A stretch of 37,540 nucleotides of DNA from Actinomycetes bacterium (GCA_021799615.1 JAJZAC010000016.1:1-37540); one strand, 5' to 3'; shown: positions 1 to 8,167, counted from the first letter of the stretch. Notes: generated by a model from the sequence alone, not told the origin. Program-made: numbers and translations.

Positions 1-382
1 TCCCTGCGACCAGCGTCTGGAAGCCGTGGGCGCAGCCGGCCGGGATCGACAGCATCAACCCGTTGTCCGCCGAGAGCTCCCGGCCGACCCAGGTGCCGAA
101 GGCCGGTGAGCCGGGCCGCAGGTCGACGGCCACGTCGAAGACCGCTCCACGGACACAGCGCACCAGCTTGGTCTCCTCGAACGGTGCCGCCTGGTAGTGC
201 ATGCCCCGGAGCGTCCCTGCGGCGGCGTTGAACGAGGCGCTGCACTGGACGGTGCGGCTGTCGATCCCGTGCCGGGCGAAGTCGTCGGTGTCCCAGGTAC
301 GACAGAACCAGCCGCGGTCGTCTTCGAGGCGCTCGGTCCGGATGCACCAGACATCCGGCACGGCCGTGCGCTCGAAGATCAC
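1..382 (-). CDS. RmlC-family nucleotide-sugar 3,5-epimerase (3' end outside window)
   Basis: The first 127 residues of an RmlC-type cupin epimerase are present; the C-terminus lies beyond the left edge. These enzymes epimerise C3 and/or C5 of 4-keto-6-deoxy nucleotide sugars. Family motifs are clear: an N-terminal arm with DDRGWF, then GTLRGMHYQ with the catalytic-type His near residue 62, then ETKLVRCVRGAVFDVAVDLR, and IPAGCAHGF near the truncated end. The GTG start at 380-382 overlaps the stop of the upstream methyltransferase gene in a GTGA quartet (379-382), which fixes the start and implies translational coupling. Because the genes before it are rfbF, rfbG and a C-methyltransferase, the substrate is probably a CDP-linked 4-keto sugar rather than dTDP-4-keto-rhamnose. 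That substrate is inference; family membership is seen directly. Confidence 0.9.
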   Translation of the reverse strand, partial: MIFERTAVPDVWCIRTERLEDDRGWFCRTWDTDDFARHGIDSRTVQCSASFNAAAGTLRGMHYQAAPFEETKLVRCVRGAVFDVAVDLRPGSPAFGTWVGRELSADNGLMLSIPAGCAHGFQTLVAG

Positions 383-1638
383 GGGAGCACACGCAGCTCG
401 GGGGTCCGGGCGAGGAACCTGGTGCCCCATGGGCGGACGTAGGACAACTGGTCCACGACCTCCTCGCGAAGGTTCCACGGCAGGATGAGCACGAGATCGG
501 GGCGCTCCGCCTCCAGCGCCTCCGGTGCGCGGATGGGGATGTGGGTTCCCGGCAGGAGGAGCCCTTGTTTGTGGGGGCTCTGGTCGCAGGTGAAGTCGAG
601 GATGTCGCGGCCGACCGCACAGAAGTTGAGCATCGTGTTGCCCTTGGCGGGCGCACCGTAACCGGCGATGCGGAGCCCCTGCTGCTTCAGGTCGATCAGC
701 GTCTGTTGGATGTCCCACTTGTCGGCGACGATCCGGCGGCCGAAGCGGCGGTAGGTCTCGAGATCGTCCAGCCCCTCCGCCTGCTCCCGTCGCAGCAGTT
801 CCCCGACCCGGGCAGAGTCCGGCCGTGCCCGGTTCCCGTCGTGGCACCCGTGGACCCTCAGCGAGCCGCCGTGGGTCTCCAGCTCCTCGACGTCGAAGAG
901 CCGCAGGCCGTGGGCGGCGAACACCTGGCGCACGGTCAGGAAGGAGAAGTACGAGAAGTGCTCGTGGTAGATCGTGTCCCACTGGCGGCCCGCTAACAGC
1001 CGCAGGAGGTGGGGAAACTCCATCGTGACGACCCCGTCGGGTGCGAGGAGGATCTGGACACCGGCGACGAAGTCGTTCAGGTCCGGCACGTGGGCCAGCA
1101 CGTTGTTGGCGACGATGAGGTCGGCCGGGGAGTCCGCGGCCAGTTCCCCGGCCGACCGGCGGCCGAAGAACTCGACGACGGTGGGGATCCCGCGTTCAAC
1201 CGCCACGGCGGCCACGTTCGCCGCTGGCTCCACGCCGCGCACCGGAACGTTGCGCGCTTTGAAGAACTGGAGGAGGTAGCCGTCGTTGGACGCGATCTCG
1301 ACCACCTGGCTGGACGGTCCGAGGTCGAGCTGGCGCAGCATCGTCTCGACGTACTGCCGGGCGTGCTCCACCCAGCTGGTCGAGTACGACGAGAAGTAGA
1401 GGTAGTCGGAGAAGATGCGGTCGGGAGTCTCGTACTCCCCCAACTGGACCAGCTTGCACGTCCCGCAGACCAGTGCCCGGAGCGGGTAGTAGGGCTCCAT
1501 CGCATCGGCCCGGGCGGCGGGCACGAACGAGTTGGCGAGTGGGGACATGCCGAGGTCGGCGACGACCTCGTCGAGGGGCGCCGCACAGAAGCGGCACGAG
1601 GCGATCGGAGTGGACACCGGGTCGGTGCTACCGGGCAT
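379..1638 (-). CDS. Zinc-ribbon class I SAM-dependent sugar C-methyltransferase
   Basis: A 419-residue protein of the TylC3/NovU type, which transfers a methyl group from SAM to C3 of 4-keto-6-deoxy nucleotide sugars. The N-terminus has a four-cysteine zinc-binding module (C15-x2-C18 and C58-x2-C61, with ALVCGTCKLVQL). The SAM-binding fold follows at about 110-125 (VVEIASNDGYLLQFF). The motif YHEHFSYFS at about 224-232 is the conserved active-site segment of the family. The C-terminal domain carries AGYGAPAKGNT near 325. The ATG at 1636-1638 gives the usual family length; a longer reading frame continues upstream but only through rfbG. It overlaps rfbG by 11 bases and the epimerase start by 4. 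Next to rfbF/rfbG, it predicts a branched, C-methylated CDP-sugar. Confidence 0.9.
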   Translation of the reverse strand: MPGSTDPVSTPIASCRFCAAPLDEVVADLGMSPLANSFVPAARADAMEPYYPLRALVCGTCKLVQLGEYETPDRIFSDYLYFSSYSTSWVEHARQYVETMLRQLDLGPSSQVVEIASNDGYLLQFFKARNVPVRGVEPAANVAAVAVERGIPTVVEFFGRRSAGELAADSPADLIVANNVLAHVPDLNDFVAGVQILLAPDGVVTMEFPHLLRLLAGRQWDTIYHEHFSYFSFLTVRQVFAAHGLRLFDVEELETHGGSLRVHGCHDGNRARPDSARVGELLRREQAEGLDDLETYRRFGRRIVADKWDIQQTLIDLKQQGLRIAGYGAPAKGNTMLNFCAVGRDILDFTCDQSPHKQGLLLPGTHIPIRAPEALEAERPDLVLILPWNLREEVVDQLSYVRPWGTRFLARTPELRVLP

Positions 1639-2842
1639 GAGGCTCCACCAGCGGGGAGTCCGCCTGCTCGGCCATCTGCTGCTCGAACTCGCCGACCTGG
1701 CGACGCGTGGTCTCCCCTGCCCCCTGAACGTCCCGGTCGCGGTAGGCACAAAGCCACTCGGTGAATGCGTCGATACCGCGGGCCAGGTCCCACGTGGGCT
1801 GCCACCCCAGACCGTCCCGCGCCAGCGAGGAGTCGAGGCGGAGCGCCGGCTCCTCGTGGGGGTGGGGGGAGCCGTCGTGGCGCCACTCGAACTGACCGGG
1901 CCACCGTTCGCCGAACAGCTCGAGGAGGGAGCGCACCGACATCGTGTCCTTCTCGTCCGGTCCGAAGTTCCAACCACCCGCCAGATCGGGCGAGACCCAC
2001 AGCCGCTGCGCCAGTAAGAGGTACCCGCTCAACGGGTTCAGGACGTGCTGCCACGGCCGGACTGACTCGGGATTGCGCACCTCGAGGCACGTCCCGCCGA
2101 GAGCGGTCCGCATGGCATCGGCGAGGATGCGGTCGCGGCTCCAGTCGCCGCCCCCGATGACGTTCCCGGCCCGGGCGGTCGCCACCCGGCACGCGTCCGC
2201 GCCCCCTCTGGCGAAGTACGAGCTCCGGTAGGCGCCGGTGACGAGCTCGGCGCACCCTTTCGAGCTGGCGTAGGGATCGGATCCTCCCATCGGGTCCGGC
2301 TCGCGGTGGGGGCGATTGGGGTCCGCGTTGTCGTAGCACTTGTCCGAGGTGACCACGACCGTGACCCGGGTGGCGGGAGACTGCCGGACCGCCTCGAGCA
2401 GGTGGACCGTCCCCATCACGTTGGTCTCGTAGGTGAGGACGGGCTCCTCGAGCGAGGTCCGGACGAGGGACTGTGCCGCCAGGTGGAAGACGACCTCCGG
2501 TTCGGCTGATCGGACCGCCGACACCAGCGCAGGACCGTCGCGAACATCGACCCACCGGTGGGTCATGCGGTCCCCCACCGACGCGGCCTCGAACAGCGAC
2601 GGTGCGGGGAGCACCCGGTCCGAGACTCCGGTCACCTGGGCACCCATCTCCTGCAGCCACAGGGAGAGCCAGGCGCCCTTGAACCCGGTGTGCCCGGTGA
2701 CCAGCACCCGGCGCCCTTCCCAGAAGGTGCGGTCGACCGCTCCCCGTACCGCGACCGGACTCGTGCCGGTGCCCCCGGTCGCCGGGCGGCCCTGCGTCTG
2801 CTCCGCCCCGTCGGGCGGCCCTCCGGTCACCGTGGAGACCAT
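1628..2842 (-). CDS. rfbG: CDP-glucose 4,6-dehydratase
   Basis: A 404-residue extended short-chain dehydrogenase that converts CDP-glucose to CDP-4-keto-6-deoxyglucose using bound NAD. The nucleotide-binding motif VTGHTGFKGAWLSLWL lies near residues 48-63; the GHTGFKG form is typical of RfbG. TSDKCYDN, YASSK (the catalytic YxxxK) and RAGNVIGGGDW are all present, as is the C-terminal family segment PHEEPALRLDSS. The first 40 or so residues are a Gly/Thr-rich extension not needed for the fold, so a start further downstream is possible. The chosen ATG (2840-2842) overlaps the end of rfbF by 16 bases. The TAG stop lies inside the start region of the methyltransferase gene. Confidence 0.94.
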   Translation of the reverse strand: MVSTVTGGPPDGAEQTQGRPATGGTGTSPVAVRGAVDRTFWEGRRVLVTGHTGFKGAWLSLWLQEMGAQVTGVSDRVLPAPSLFEAASVGDRMTHRWVDVRDGPALVSAVRSAEPEVVFHLAAQSLVRTSLEEPVLTYETNVMGTVHLLEAVRQSPATRVTVVVTSDKCYDNADPNRPHREPDPMGGSDPYASSKGCAELVTGAYRSSYFARGGADACRVATARAGNVIGGGDWSRDRILADAMRTALGGTCLEVRNPESVRPWQHVLNPLSGYLLLAQRLWVSPDLAGGWNFGPDEKDTMSVRSLLELFGERWPGQFEWRHDGSPHPHEEPALRLDSSLARDGLGWQPTWDLARGIDAFTEWLCAYRDRDVQGAGETTRRQVGEFEQQMAEQADSPLVEPHAR

Positions 2843-3594
2843 GGCGCGTCTCCGGAGGCCCACAACCCCTCGAGCAGCGTGCGGTCCCGTACGGTGTCCA
2901 TCGGCTGCCAGAAGCCGGTGTGCCGGTAGGAGGCGAGCTGGCCCTCCTCGGCCAACCGGAGCATCGGCTCTTGTTCGAAGACCGTCGAGTCGTCTCCCAG
3001 GTAGGCGGCGACTTGCGGGGAGAGCACGAAGAACCCCCCGTTTGTCCACCCGCCGTCCCCCCGGGGCTTCTCCTCGAACGAGCGGACCCGGTCCCCGTCG
3101 AGCTCGAGGGCGCCGAACCGCCCGGGCGGCTGTACGGCAGTGACCGTGGCTGTCAGGCCGTGGGCGCGATGGAACCGGATCAGCGCGGTGATGTCGATGT
3201 CGGCGAGGCCGTCTCCGTAGGTGAGGCAGAAGTCGTCGTCGGCGACGTAGTCGAGGATCCGCCGGACCCGGCCGCCGGTCATGGTCGCCTCCCCCGTGTC
3301 GACCAGGGTCACCCGCCAGGGTTCCGCCGCAGAGCGGTGGACCTCCATCGCTCCGGTCAGAAGATCGAAGGTGACGTCGCTGCTGTGGAGGTAGAAGTTC
3401 GCGAAGTACTCCTTGATCACGTACCCGCGGTACCCGAGGCAGATGACGAAGTCGGTGACGCCGTGGGCAGCGTAGGTCGTCATGATGTGCCAGAGGATCG
3501 GCTTTCCGCCGATCTCGACCATCGGCTTGGGCCGGACCGAGGTCTCCTCGCTGAGGCGGGAACCCAGTCCGCCGGCAAGGATGACGGCTTTCAC
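2827..3594 (-). CDS. rfbF: Glucose-1-phosphate cytidylyltransferase
   Basis: A 255-residue nucleotidyltransferase, close to the usual RfbF length (about 257). It makes CDP-glucose from CTP and glucose-1-phosphate, the first committed step of CDP-deoxysugar synthesis. The N-terminal pyrophosphorylase signature KAVILAGGLGSRLSEE is followed by RPKPMVEIGGKPILWHIM. YGDGLADID provides metal-binding aspartates, and GGFFVLSP and FWQPMDT are typical of the subfamily. The GTG start (3592-3594) puts the nucleotide-binding loop at the extreme N-terminus, as usual. It is the first gene of the leftward CDP-sugar operon. A -10-like TATCCT lies seven bases before the GTG, so the message may be leaderless. 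Confidence 0.94.
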   Translation of the reverse strand: MKAVILAGGLGSRLSEETSVRPKPMVEIGGKPILWHIMTTYAAHGVTDFVICLGYRGYVIKEYFANFYLHSSDVTFDLLTGAMEVHRSAAEPWRVTLVDTGEATMTGGRVRRILDYVADDDFCLTYGDGLADIDITALIRFHRAHGLTATVTAVQPPGRFGALELDGDRVRSFEEKPRGDGGWTNGGFFVLSPQVAAYLGDDSTVFEQEPMLRLAEEGQLASYRHTGFWQPMDTVRDRTLLEGLWASGDAPWSPR

Positions 3595-3601
3595 GCCCGT
3601 G

Positions 3602-3607
3602 AGGATA
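3602..3607 (-). promoter_or_regulatory. Candidate -10 element for a leaderless rfbF transcript
   Basis: On the minus strand TATCCT (3607 to 3602) fits the actinobacterial TAnnnT -10 consensus and ends seven bases before the GTG of rfbF. No Shine-Dalgarno sequence lies at the proper distance from that GTG. Both facts fit transcription starting at or next to the start codon. The position is seen; promoter activity is inferred. Confidence 0.4.
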
Positions 3608-3610
3608 GCG

Positions 3611-3628
3611 GCGGGGGTGACCTCCCGC
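3611..3628. promoter_or_regulatory. GC-rich dyad in the divergent rfbF / WbsX intergenic region
   Basis: GCGGGGGTGACCTCCCGC is an imperfect palindrome: five GC pairs outside, one G-T wobble, one more GC pair, and a four-base centre. It lies just upstream of the candidate rfbF -10 box in the 111-base space between two divergent genes, a place where an operator could act on either. It could equally be chance in such GC-rich DNA. Confidence 0.25.
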
Positions 3629-3705
3629 CGGATCCCCGTCGCCAGGATGGTCTCCAGGTACCCTGCCGCACGTTGCTCCGCTTCGCGTGTGGGAAGGTGA
3701 TGACG

Positions 3706-4896
3706 ATGCCCGAGGTTTCCGGAGACGCCGCAATTGGCACCATTGCAGACTCCACCACCGGAACCGCGGCGAGCCCTGGGGCGTCGGCGCTGCCGCGACC
3801 GGCGACGGTCGCGTTCTATCTCCCCCAGTACCACCCGATCCCCGAGAACGACCGCGCCTGGGGAGCGGGCTTCACCGACTGGCACAACGTGGCCAAAGCG
3901 CGGCCGCGGTTCTCGGGCCACCGCCAGCCGGTTCTGCCGGGGGCTCTCGGCTTCTACGACCTCCGGCTCGACGAGACCCGACGGGAGCAGATGGCACTCG
4001 CCCGCCGCGGCGGGGTCGACGGTTTCTGCTGGTACCACTACTGGTTCTCGGGTCACCGGCTGCTCGAACAGCCATTCCAACGAATGCTCGAGGACCCCGA
4101 CGAGGATCTGCCGTTCCTGCTCTGTTGGGCCAACGAAGCATGGACCCGGGAGTGGAGTGGGCTCAGCGGCGAGGTCATCGTCAGGCAGCGGTACTCGGCG
4201 GCCGACGACGTTGCGCACATCCGCCACCTGCTCAGGATCTTCGCCGACCACCGATACATCCGCATCGACGGGAAGCCGGTGTTCCTCATCTACCGACCCA
4301 CCGATATCCCGAACATGCCGGCGATGTCCGACCTGTGGCGCACCGCGGCCGACCGGGCCGGGTTCCCCGGCCTGGTGCTCCTCGGGGTGGAGAGCTTCCG
4401 CAGCCGGATCGGTCACCCTCGGCGGCTCGGTCTCGACGGCGTCGTCGGCCAGGAGCCGGACCTCAGGGCGGTCCGGCCGGCATGGCGCGCCGCCCCCAGG
4501 GTGCTGGCGGCTTCCTTCACCTCCGCCCACCGGTATCCCAAGCTGGTGCGCTGCGACTACGACCGGATCGTGAGACTGGCCACTGAACGGCTGCTCCGGT
4601 CCGGTGGGGAGGACTGGTGGCCGACCGTGTGCCCGGGGTGGGATAACACCCCTCGCCGCGACCGTGGTGCGGTGGTCGTCACCGGCGCATCCCCGGACGC
4701 TTATGGAGCATGGCTCGAACAGACCCTGCGGAGTGCCCGGAGCCCGATCGTGTTCGTCAACGCCTGGAACGAATGGGCCGAGGGGGCCCACCTCGAGCCC
4801 GACTGCATGCACGGAACGGCCTATCTCGACGCGCACCGTGCCGCGGTCGATCGCGTCCGGGCGTCGCCGGGTACCGACCCCGAGTCCCCACACTGA
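3706..4896 (+). CDS. WbsX-like glycan-processing protein (GH99-like fold)
   Basis: A protein of about 396 residues resembling the WbsX family of O-antigen/polysaccharide gene clusters, which has a glycoside hydrolase family 99-like barrel and is often annotated as a glycosyltransferase. Diagnostic segments are VAFYLPQYHPIPENDRAWG near the N-terminus, GFTDWHNVAKARPRFSGH, GFCWYHYWFSGHRLLEQP, LLCWANEAWTREW and, near the C-terminus, FVNAWNEWAEGAHLEPD. The first 30 residues are low-complexity. Starts at 3697 (GTG), 3700 (ATG) and 3706 (ATG) share the frame; 3706 is chosen because GGAAGG at 3692-3697 then sits eight bases upstream. It diverges from rfbF and converges on the family 2 glycosyltransferase. 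Whether it cleaves or transfers sugar cannot be told from sequence. Confidence 0.85.
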   Translation: MPEVSGDAAIGTIADSTTGTAASPGASALPRPATVAFYLPQYHPIPENDRAWGAGFTDWHNVAKARPRFSGHRQPVLPGALGFYDLRLDETRREQMALARRGGVDGFCWYHYWFSGHRLLEQPFQRMLEDPDEDLPFLLCWANEAWTREWSGLSGEVIVRQRYSAADDVAHIRHLLRIFADHRYIRIDGKPVFLIYRPTDIPNMPAMSDLWRTAADRAGFPGLVLLGVESFRSRIGHPRRLGLDGVVGQEPDLRAVRPAWRAAPRVLAASFTSAHRYPKLVRCDYDRIVRLATERLLRSGGEDWWPTVCPGWDNTPRRDRGAVVVTGASPDAYGAWLEQTLRSARSPIVFVNAWNEWAEGAHLEPDCMHGTAYLDAHRAAVDRVRASPGTDPESPH

Positions 4897-4952
4897 ACTG
4901 GGTTGGACCGGAGCGATCAGGCTCACTGTCAGTGTGACGAGCACCGACCTGC

Positions 4953-6128
4953 TCAGGGGGTTGCGTCCACGTCCGGCGCGCCCGTAGCGTCCATCGCCTC
5001 GATGATGGTGCGCCAAGGTCCCGTGACCTTCGGGGGTCGCCACGCGGTGAACTGCCTCCGGGGTTCGGGGAGCAACGGACGCAACGGACGCAACGGGCGC
5101 AACAGCCGACGAGCCCGATCCGGGTCGACGGTCACCAGGCAGGCCAGTCGGAAGAGGATCCGTTCGGCGGGCGGCAGCTCGCCAGCGAACGCGGCGACCC
5201 CCTTCCGGTCGATCCGGCCGAGGCGGAACTGCTCGTAGACAGCCTGGCACTGCAGTCGACGGTACCGCCGCCGGTCGACCTCGAACCCGAAGCGGTCGCC
5301 GAAGTGCTCCTGCAGGTGCTCGACCGCGTCGAGCCATCCCCTGTTGATGTGGCTGCCGGGCGGGATCGGCACGCGATCGGCACGCAGGAACTGGGATCCC
5401 TCCTCCTCGCGCTGGTTGACGTAGAAGAACCCATAGGACTTGGGTGTGACGCCGATCACGACCTGAGGCGAAGGCTCCACGACGATGCGTCGTGCCGACA
5501 GGAAGGAGGCGTTCATCGCGTAGTAGTCAGGGAATTCCGACTGGAAGAACGGTCCGTGAGGGGCAAGGCGGTCGACCAGGTTCCGGCTGAAGAGGGCGAA
5601 TTGCATGTTGAATCCGAAGGACACGACGAACTCCATGGTCGAGCGCACCAGGCCGAGGGCTTCGGACGCCTCCAAGACGTACGGGACCCGGCCCCGCTGG
5701 AGGATGGCTGCGTGGCCGAACGGCATGAGGTACCCGTCAGGATGGTCGGGATCGACGCCCGGGTAGGTGAAGAGGTCGGCACCCGTGTACACGAGATCGG
5801 GCTCTTCGAACTCCCTGAGGAGCGTTCGCATTCTCGCCATGTATCCCGGCCGGAGGGCGTCATCGTCCCCGAGCATCACGAGGTATTGGCCCCGGGCGAG
5901 GGAGAGCGCGCGGTTCCAGTTGTCCGTGACGGGAACCGGATGGTCGAAGCGCGAGAACACGATGCGTGGGTCGCCCAATGAGGCGACGTACCCGGCGACG
6001 TCGTCTTCCGAGCAGTTGTCCGAAACGACGATCTCCCAGTCTTCATCCTGTTGGCGCCTGACCGACTCGACTGCGAGCCGGAGGTAGTCCAGTCGGTTCC
6101 GGGTCGGCAGCAGCACCGAGATCTTCAT
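4953..6128 (-). CDS. Family 2 glycosyltransferase
   Basis: A 391-residue GT-A fold glycosyltransferase, probably building the surface glycan encoded around it. The N-terminal nucleotide-sugar-binding segment ISVLLPTRNRLDYLRLAVES, then IVVSDNCSEDD and the metal-binding LVMLGDDDALRPGYM are all in place within the first 120 residues. The remaining 270 residues are a family-specific extension without recognised motif. No transmembrane helix is evident, so it probably acts at the cytoplasmic face. The ATG at 6126-6128 starts the protein directly at the Rossmann-like strand; an in-frame ATG nine bases upstream (6135-6137) is an alternative. Near the C-terminus an LRP tripeptide repeat is encoded by tandem 9-base units. 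Confidence 0.87.
   Translation of the reverse strand: MKISVLLPTRNRLDYLRLAVESVRRQQDEDWEIVVSDNCSEDDVAGYVASLGDPRIVFSRFDHPVPVTDNWNRALSLARGQYLVMLGDDDALRPGYMARMRTLLREFEEPDLVYTGADLFTYPGVDPDHPDGYLMPFGHAAILQRGRVPYVLEASEALGLVRSTMEFVVSFGFNMQFALFSRNLVDRLAPHGPFFQSEFPDYYAMNASFLSARRIVVEPSPQVVIGVTPKSYGFFYVNQREEEGSQFLRADRVPIPPGSHINRGWLDAVEHLQEHFGDRFGFEVDRRRYRRLQCQAVYEQFRLGRIDRKGVAAFAGELPPAERILFRLACLVTVDPDRARRLLRPLRPLRPLLPEPRRQFTAWRPPKVTGPWRTIIEAMDATGAPDVDATP
5072..5107. repeat. Four tandem 9-bp units inside the glycosyltransferase gene
   Basis: GCAACGGAC occurs twice in succession (5072-5089), followed by two diverged copies (5090-5107). On the coding strand this gives repeated Leu-Arg-Pro. The unit is a multiple of three, so copy-number change alters protein length but not frame. 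Confidence 0.7.
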
Positions 6129-6219
6129 CGCCGGCATCGTACTGTGTCCGGCCGACCGCGACGGGAAGCGCCTGACGCCCTGCCCGGCTCGCATCCTGCC
6201 AGCGCGCGGGCCCGGTCGG

Positions 6220-6225
6220 TAGGAT
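6220..6225 (+). promoter_or_regulatory. Candidate -10 element for a leaderless epimerase transcript
   Basis: TAGGAT fits TAnnnT and ends nine bases before the ATG at 6235. No Shine-Dalgarno sequence lies between them. This fits transcription starting at or near the start codon, as often occurs in actinobacteria. No convincing -35 box is seen. Confidence 0.35.
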
Positions 6226-6234
6226 CTCGGCCGT

Positions 6235-7233
6235 ATGCGCCAGCTCCCCGCCACCGTGCCGGATTCGGTGGGGGACTCTCCTCGACGCGTGCTCGTGACC
6301 GGAGCGACCGGGTTCATCGGGTCCCGGGTGGTCCCGAACCTGGTCCGTCTCGGGTACGAGGTCCACGCCGTGACTCGGACCGCGCACGCGAGCGACGGCG
6401 CCGTCCACTGGCACCCCCTCGATCTGTTTGATCCCATTGCCACCAACGCGTTGATCCGGGCCGTGGAGCCGACCTCCCTGGTCCATCTGGCTTGGATCAC
6501 CCGACACGGAATGTTCTGGCATGCAGACGAGAACCAGGCATGGCTCGAGGCGAGCGTCAACCTTGCGCGCGTCTTCTCGGACAATGGAGGACGCCGTATG
6601 ACAGTGGCGGGAACCTGCGCCGAGTACGACTGGAGCCGGTCGCCGATGACCGAGGACGGCACTCCCCTGCGTCCGGGCACGCCGTACGGGACGGCCAAGG
6701 CGCAGGCGTTCGAACGCCTGTCGTCCCTGGCGGAACAGAGGGGGCTGGAGCTCGCCTGGGGAAGGGTGTTCTTCGTGTTCGGACCGGGGGAACAGGCGGG
6801 ACGCCTCGTCCCCTCCGTCGCATGTCCGCTGCTCGACGGACGTCAGGCCCATGTCGGAGCGGGGTCGCAACGACGTGACTTCCTCTACGTGGAAGACCTT
6901 GGCCGTGCCCTGGCGATGCTTCACGACAGTCAGGTCACCGGCGCAGTGAACTTGGCGTCGGGTCGGAGCGTGCGCGTAACGGAGGTGGTCGACCTGGTGG
7001 CCCGCGCCGCCGGGCGTCCCGATCTCATCGTGCACGACCGGCCTCCGGCCGACGGGTCCGAACCGGATGAGCTAGTGGCCGACGTGACCAAGCTCCGGGA
7101 GGTGGTCGGGTTCGAACCGGCGTGGGAGTTGGGTCAAGCGATCGAGGCCACCGTCGACTGGTGGCGCAGTCGCGCTGGCTTGAAGAGTACTCATCCGGCT
7201 GGGGAATCGGGCACCCGTGGATCGGATGGCTGA
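6235..7233 (+). CDS. NAD(P)-dependent nucleotide-sugar epimerase/reductase
   Basis: A 332-residue extended short-chain dehydrogenase. The dinucleotide-binding loop VLVTGATGFIGSRVV lies at about 19-33. The catalytic YxxxK is in PYGTAKAQAF, and the family segment RVFFVFGPGE follows; RRDFLYVEDLGRALAML is the conserved region near 220. It could be the 4-keto reductase that finishes the CDP-sugar made by the leftward operon, or a C2/C4 epimerase; sequence alone does not decide. It overlaps the next gene, so the two are likely co-expressed. The ATG at 6235 agrees with the -10-like TAGGAT just upstream and leaves a 17-residue lead before the fold. Confidence 0.85.
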   Translation: MRQLPATVPDSVGDSPRRVLVTGATGFIGSRVVPNLVRLGYEVHAVTRTAHASDGAVHWHPLDLFDPIATNALIRAVEPTSLVHLAWITRHGMFWHADENQAWLEASVNLARVFSDNGGRRMTVAGTCAEYDWSRSPMTEDGTPLRPGTPYGTAKAQAFERLSSLAEQRGLELAWGRVFFVFGPGEQAGRLVPSVACPLLDGRQAHVGAGSQRRDFLYVEDLGRALAMLHDSQVTGAVNLASGRSVRVTEVVDLVARAAGRPDLIVHDRPPADGSEPDELVADVTKLREVVGFEPAWELGQAIEATVDWWRSRAGLKSTHPAGESGTRGSDG

Positions 7234-8167
7234 TACCCCGGTGACCATCGTGCATCTAGTGCGCGCCTCGAACGGCTTCGGTCCGTTCGAGGCGTTCATC
7301 AGCTCGTTCCGGGAATTCCCCCCCGGGACCCGGAACGAGCTGGTCCTCGCCATGAAGGGTTTTGGGCCGGATGACGACGTGGATCAGTACCGCCGGCGCG
7401 TGGCGGACCTCGATACGGAGATGCGTTTCGTCCCCGACGACGGCTTGGATCTGACCGTCTACTTCTCCCTCGCGCTCGAGCTGGCAAGGGAGCGCTACTG
7501 CTTCCTCAACTCGTTCAGCAGGGTGCAGGCGCCGGACTGGTTGGCCCATCTGGCCGCGGCATTGGACCATCCGGACGTCGGGCTGGTGGGCGCCAGCGGG
7601 ATGTGGGGGAGTGGGCATTCGTACATGCACTACCGGTGGTGGCTACCCAGTCCATACCGGGACGTCTTCCCCGATCGGCGGAACGTCTGGGAGCAGTTCC
7701 GTGCGATAGAGAGTGATCGTACCGGGGCACCACCGCCCAGCTTGCTGCGTCGCCGCGTTCGAATCCCCTTCGCCCTGCGCGACGTCGTGCGCCAGACCCT
7801 CTGGTTCCCGTTGTTCCCTGCGGCCCACGTGCGGACCAACGCGTTCGTTATCGACGCGTCGACCCTGGACCGACTCCGGATCCCCGTGGTCCGCAACAAG
7901 TTCGAGGCGTACCGATTGGAGTCGGGTCGGCGATCCTTGACGAGACAGGTCCAACAGCTGGGATTGCGCGCACAGCTCGTCGATCGGCAAGGTCGTTCCT
8001 ACGATGTCGAGGACTGGGCTCGGAGTGCAACGTTCTGGCAGGGTCGGCAGGAAGGGCTGCTCGTCGCCGACAATCAGACGGACACCTACCAGAACGGAAG
8101 TGCCGCGAGGCGGTCCGTGCTTTCGCGCTTCGCGTGGGCGTCCGAGGCGGCACCGACCGACCCCTGA
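7217..8167 (+). CDS. Glycosyltransferase-like protein
   Basis: A 316-residue protein that looks like a divergent GT-A glycosyltransferase. It opens with a beta strand (TIVHLVRASNGFGPFEAF), and ERYCFLNSFSRVQAPDWL sits where family 2 enzymes carry their FLNxDxxxxPGWL acceptor segment. GLVGASGMWGSG follows in the usual order. A clear DxD motif is absent, so metal dependence and donor are unknown. The GTG at 7217 overlaps the preceding epimerase by 17 bases and has GGGGAA ten bases upstream; an in-frame ATG at 7226 is the alternative. The last 25 residues look disordered. Its place at the end of the polysaccharide block supports a role in glycan assembly. Confidence 0.6.
   Translation: MDRMADTPVTIVHLVRASNGFGPFEAFISSFREFPPGTRNELVLAMKGFGPDDDVDQYRRRVADLDTEMRFVPDDGLDLTVYFSLALELARERYCFLNSFSRVQAPDWLAHLAAALDHPDVGLVGASGMWGSGHSYMHYRWWLPSPYRDVFPDRRNVWEQFRAIESDRTGAPPPSLLRRRVRIPFALRDVVRQTLWFPLFPAAHVRTNAFVIDASTLDRLRIPVVRNKFEAYRLESGRRSLTRQVQQLGLRAQLVDRQGRSYDVEDWARSATFWQGRQEGLLVADNQTDTYQNGSAARRSVLSRFAWASEAAPTDP

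Noticed and set aside
4897-4954. A five-base stem (GAGCA/TGCTC, 4939-4954) between two convergent genes as a terminator.
   Set aside because: The stem is short, there is no T-run on either strand, and it overlaps the stop of the glycosyltransferase gene.
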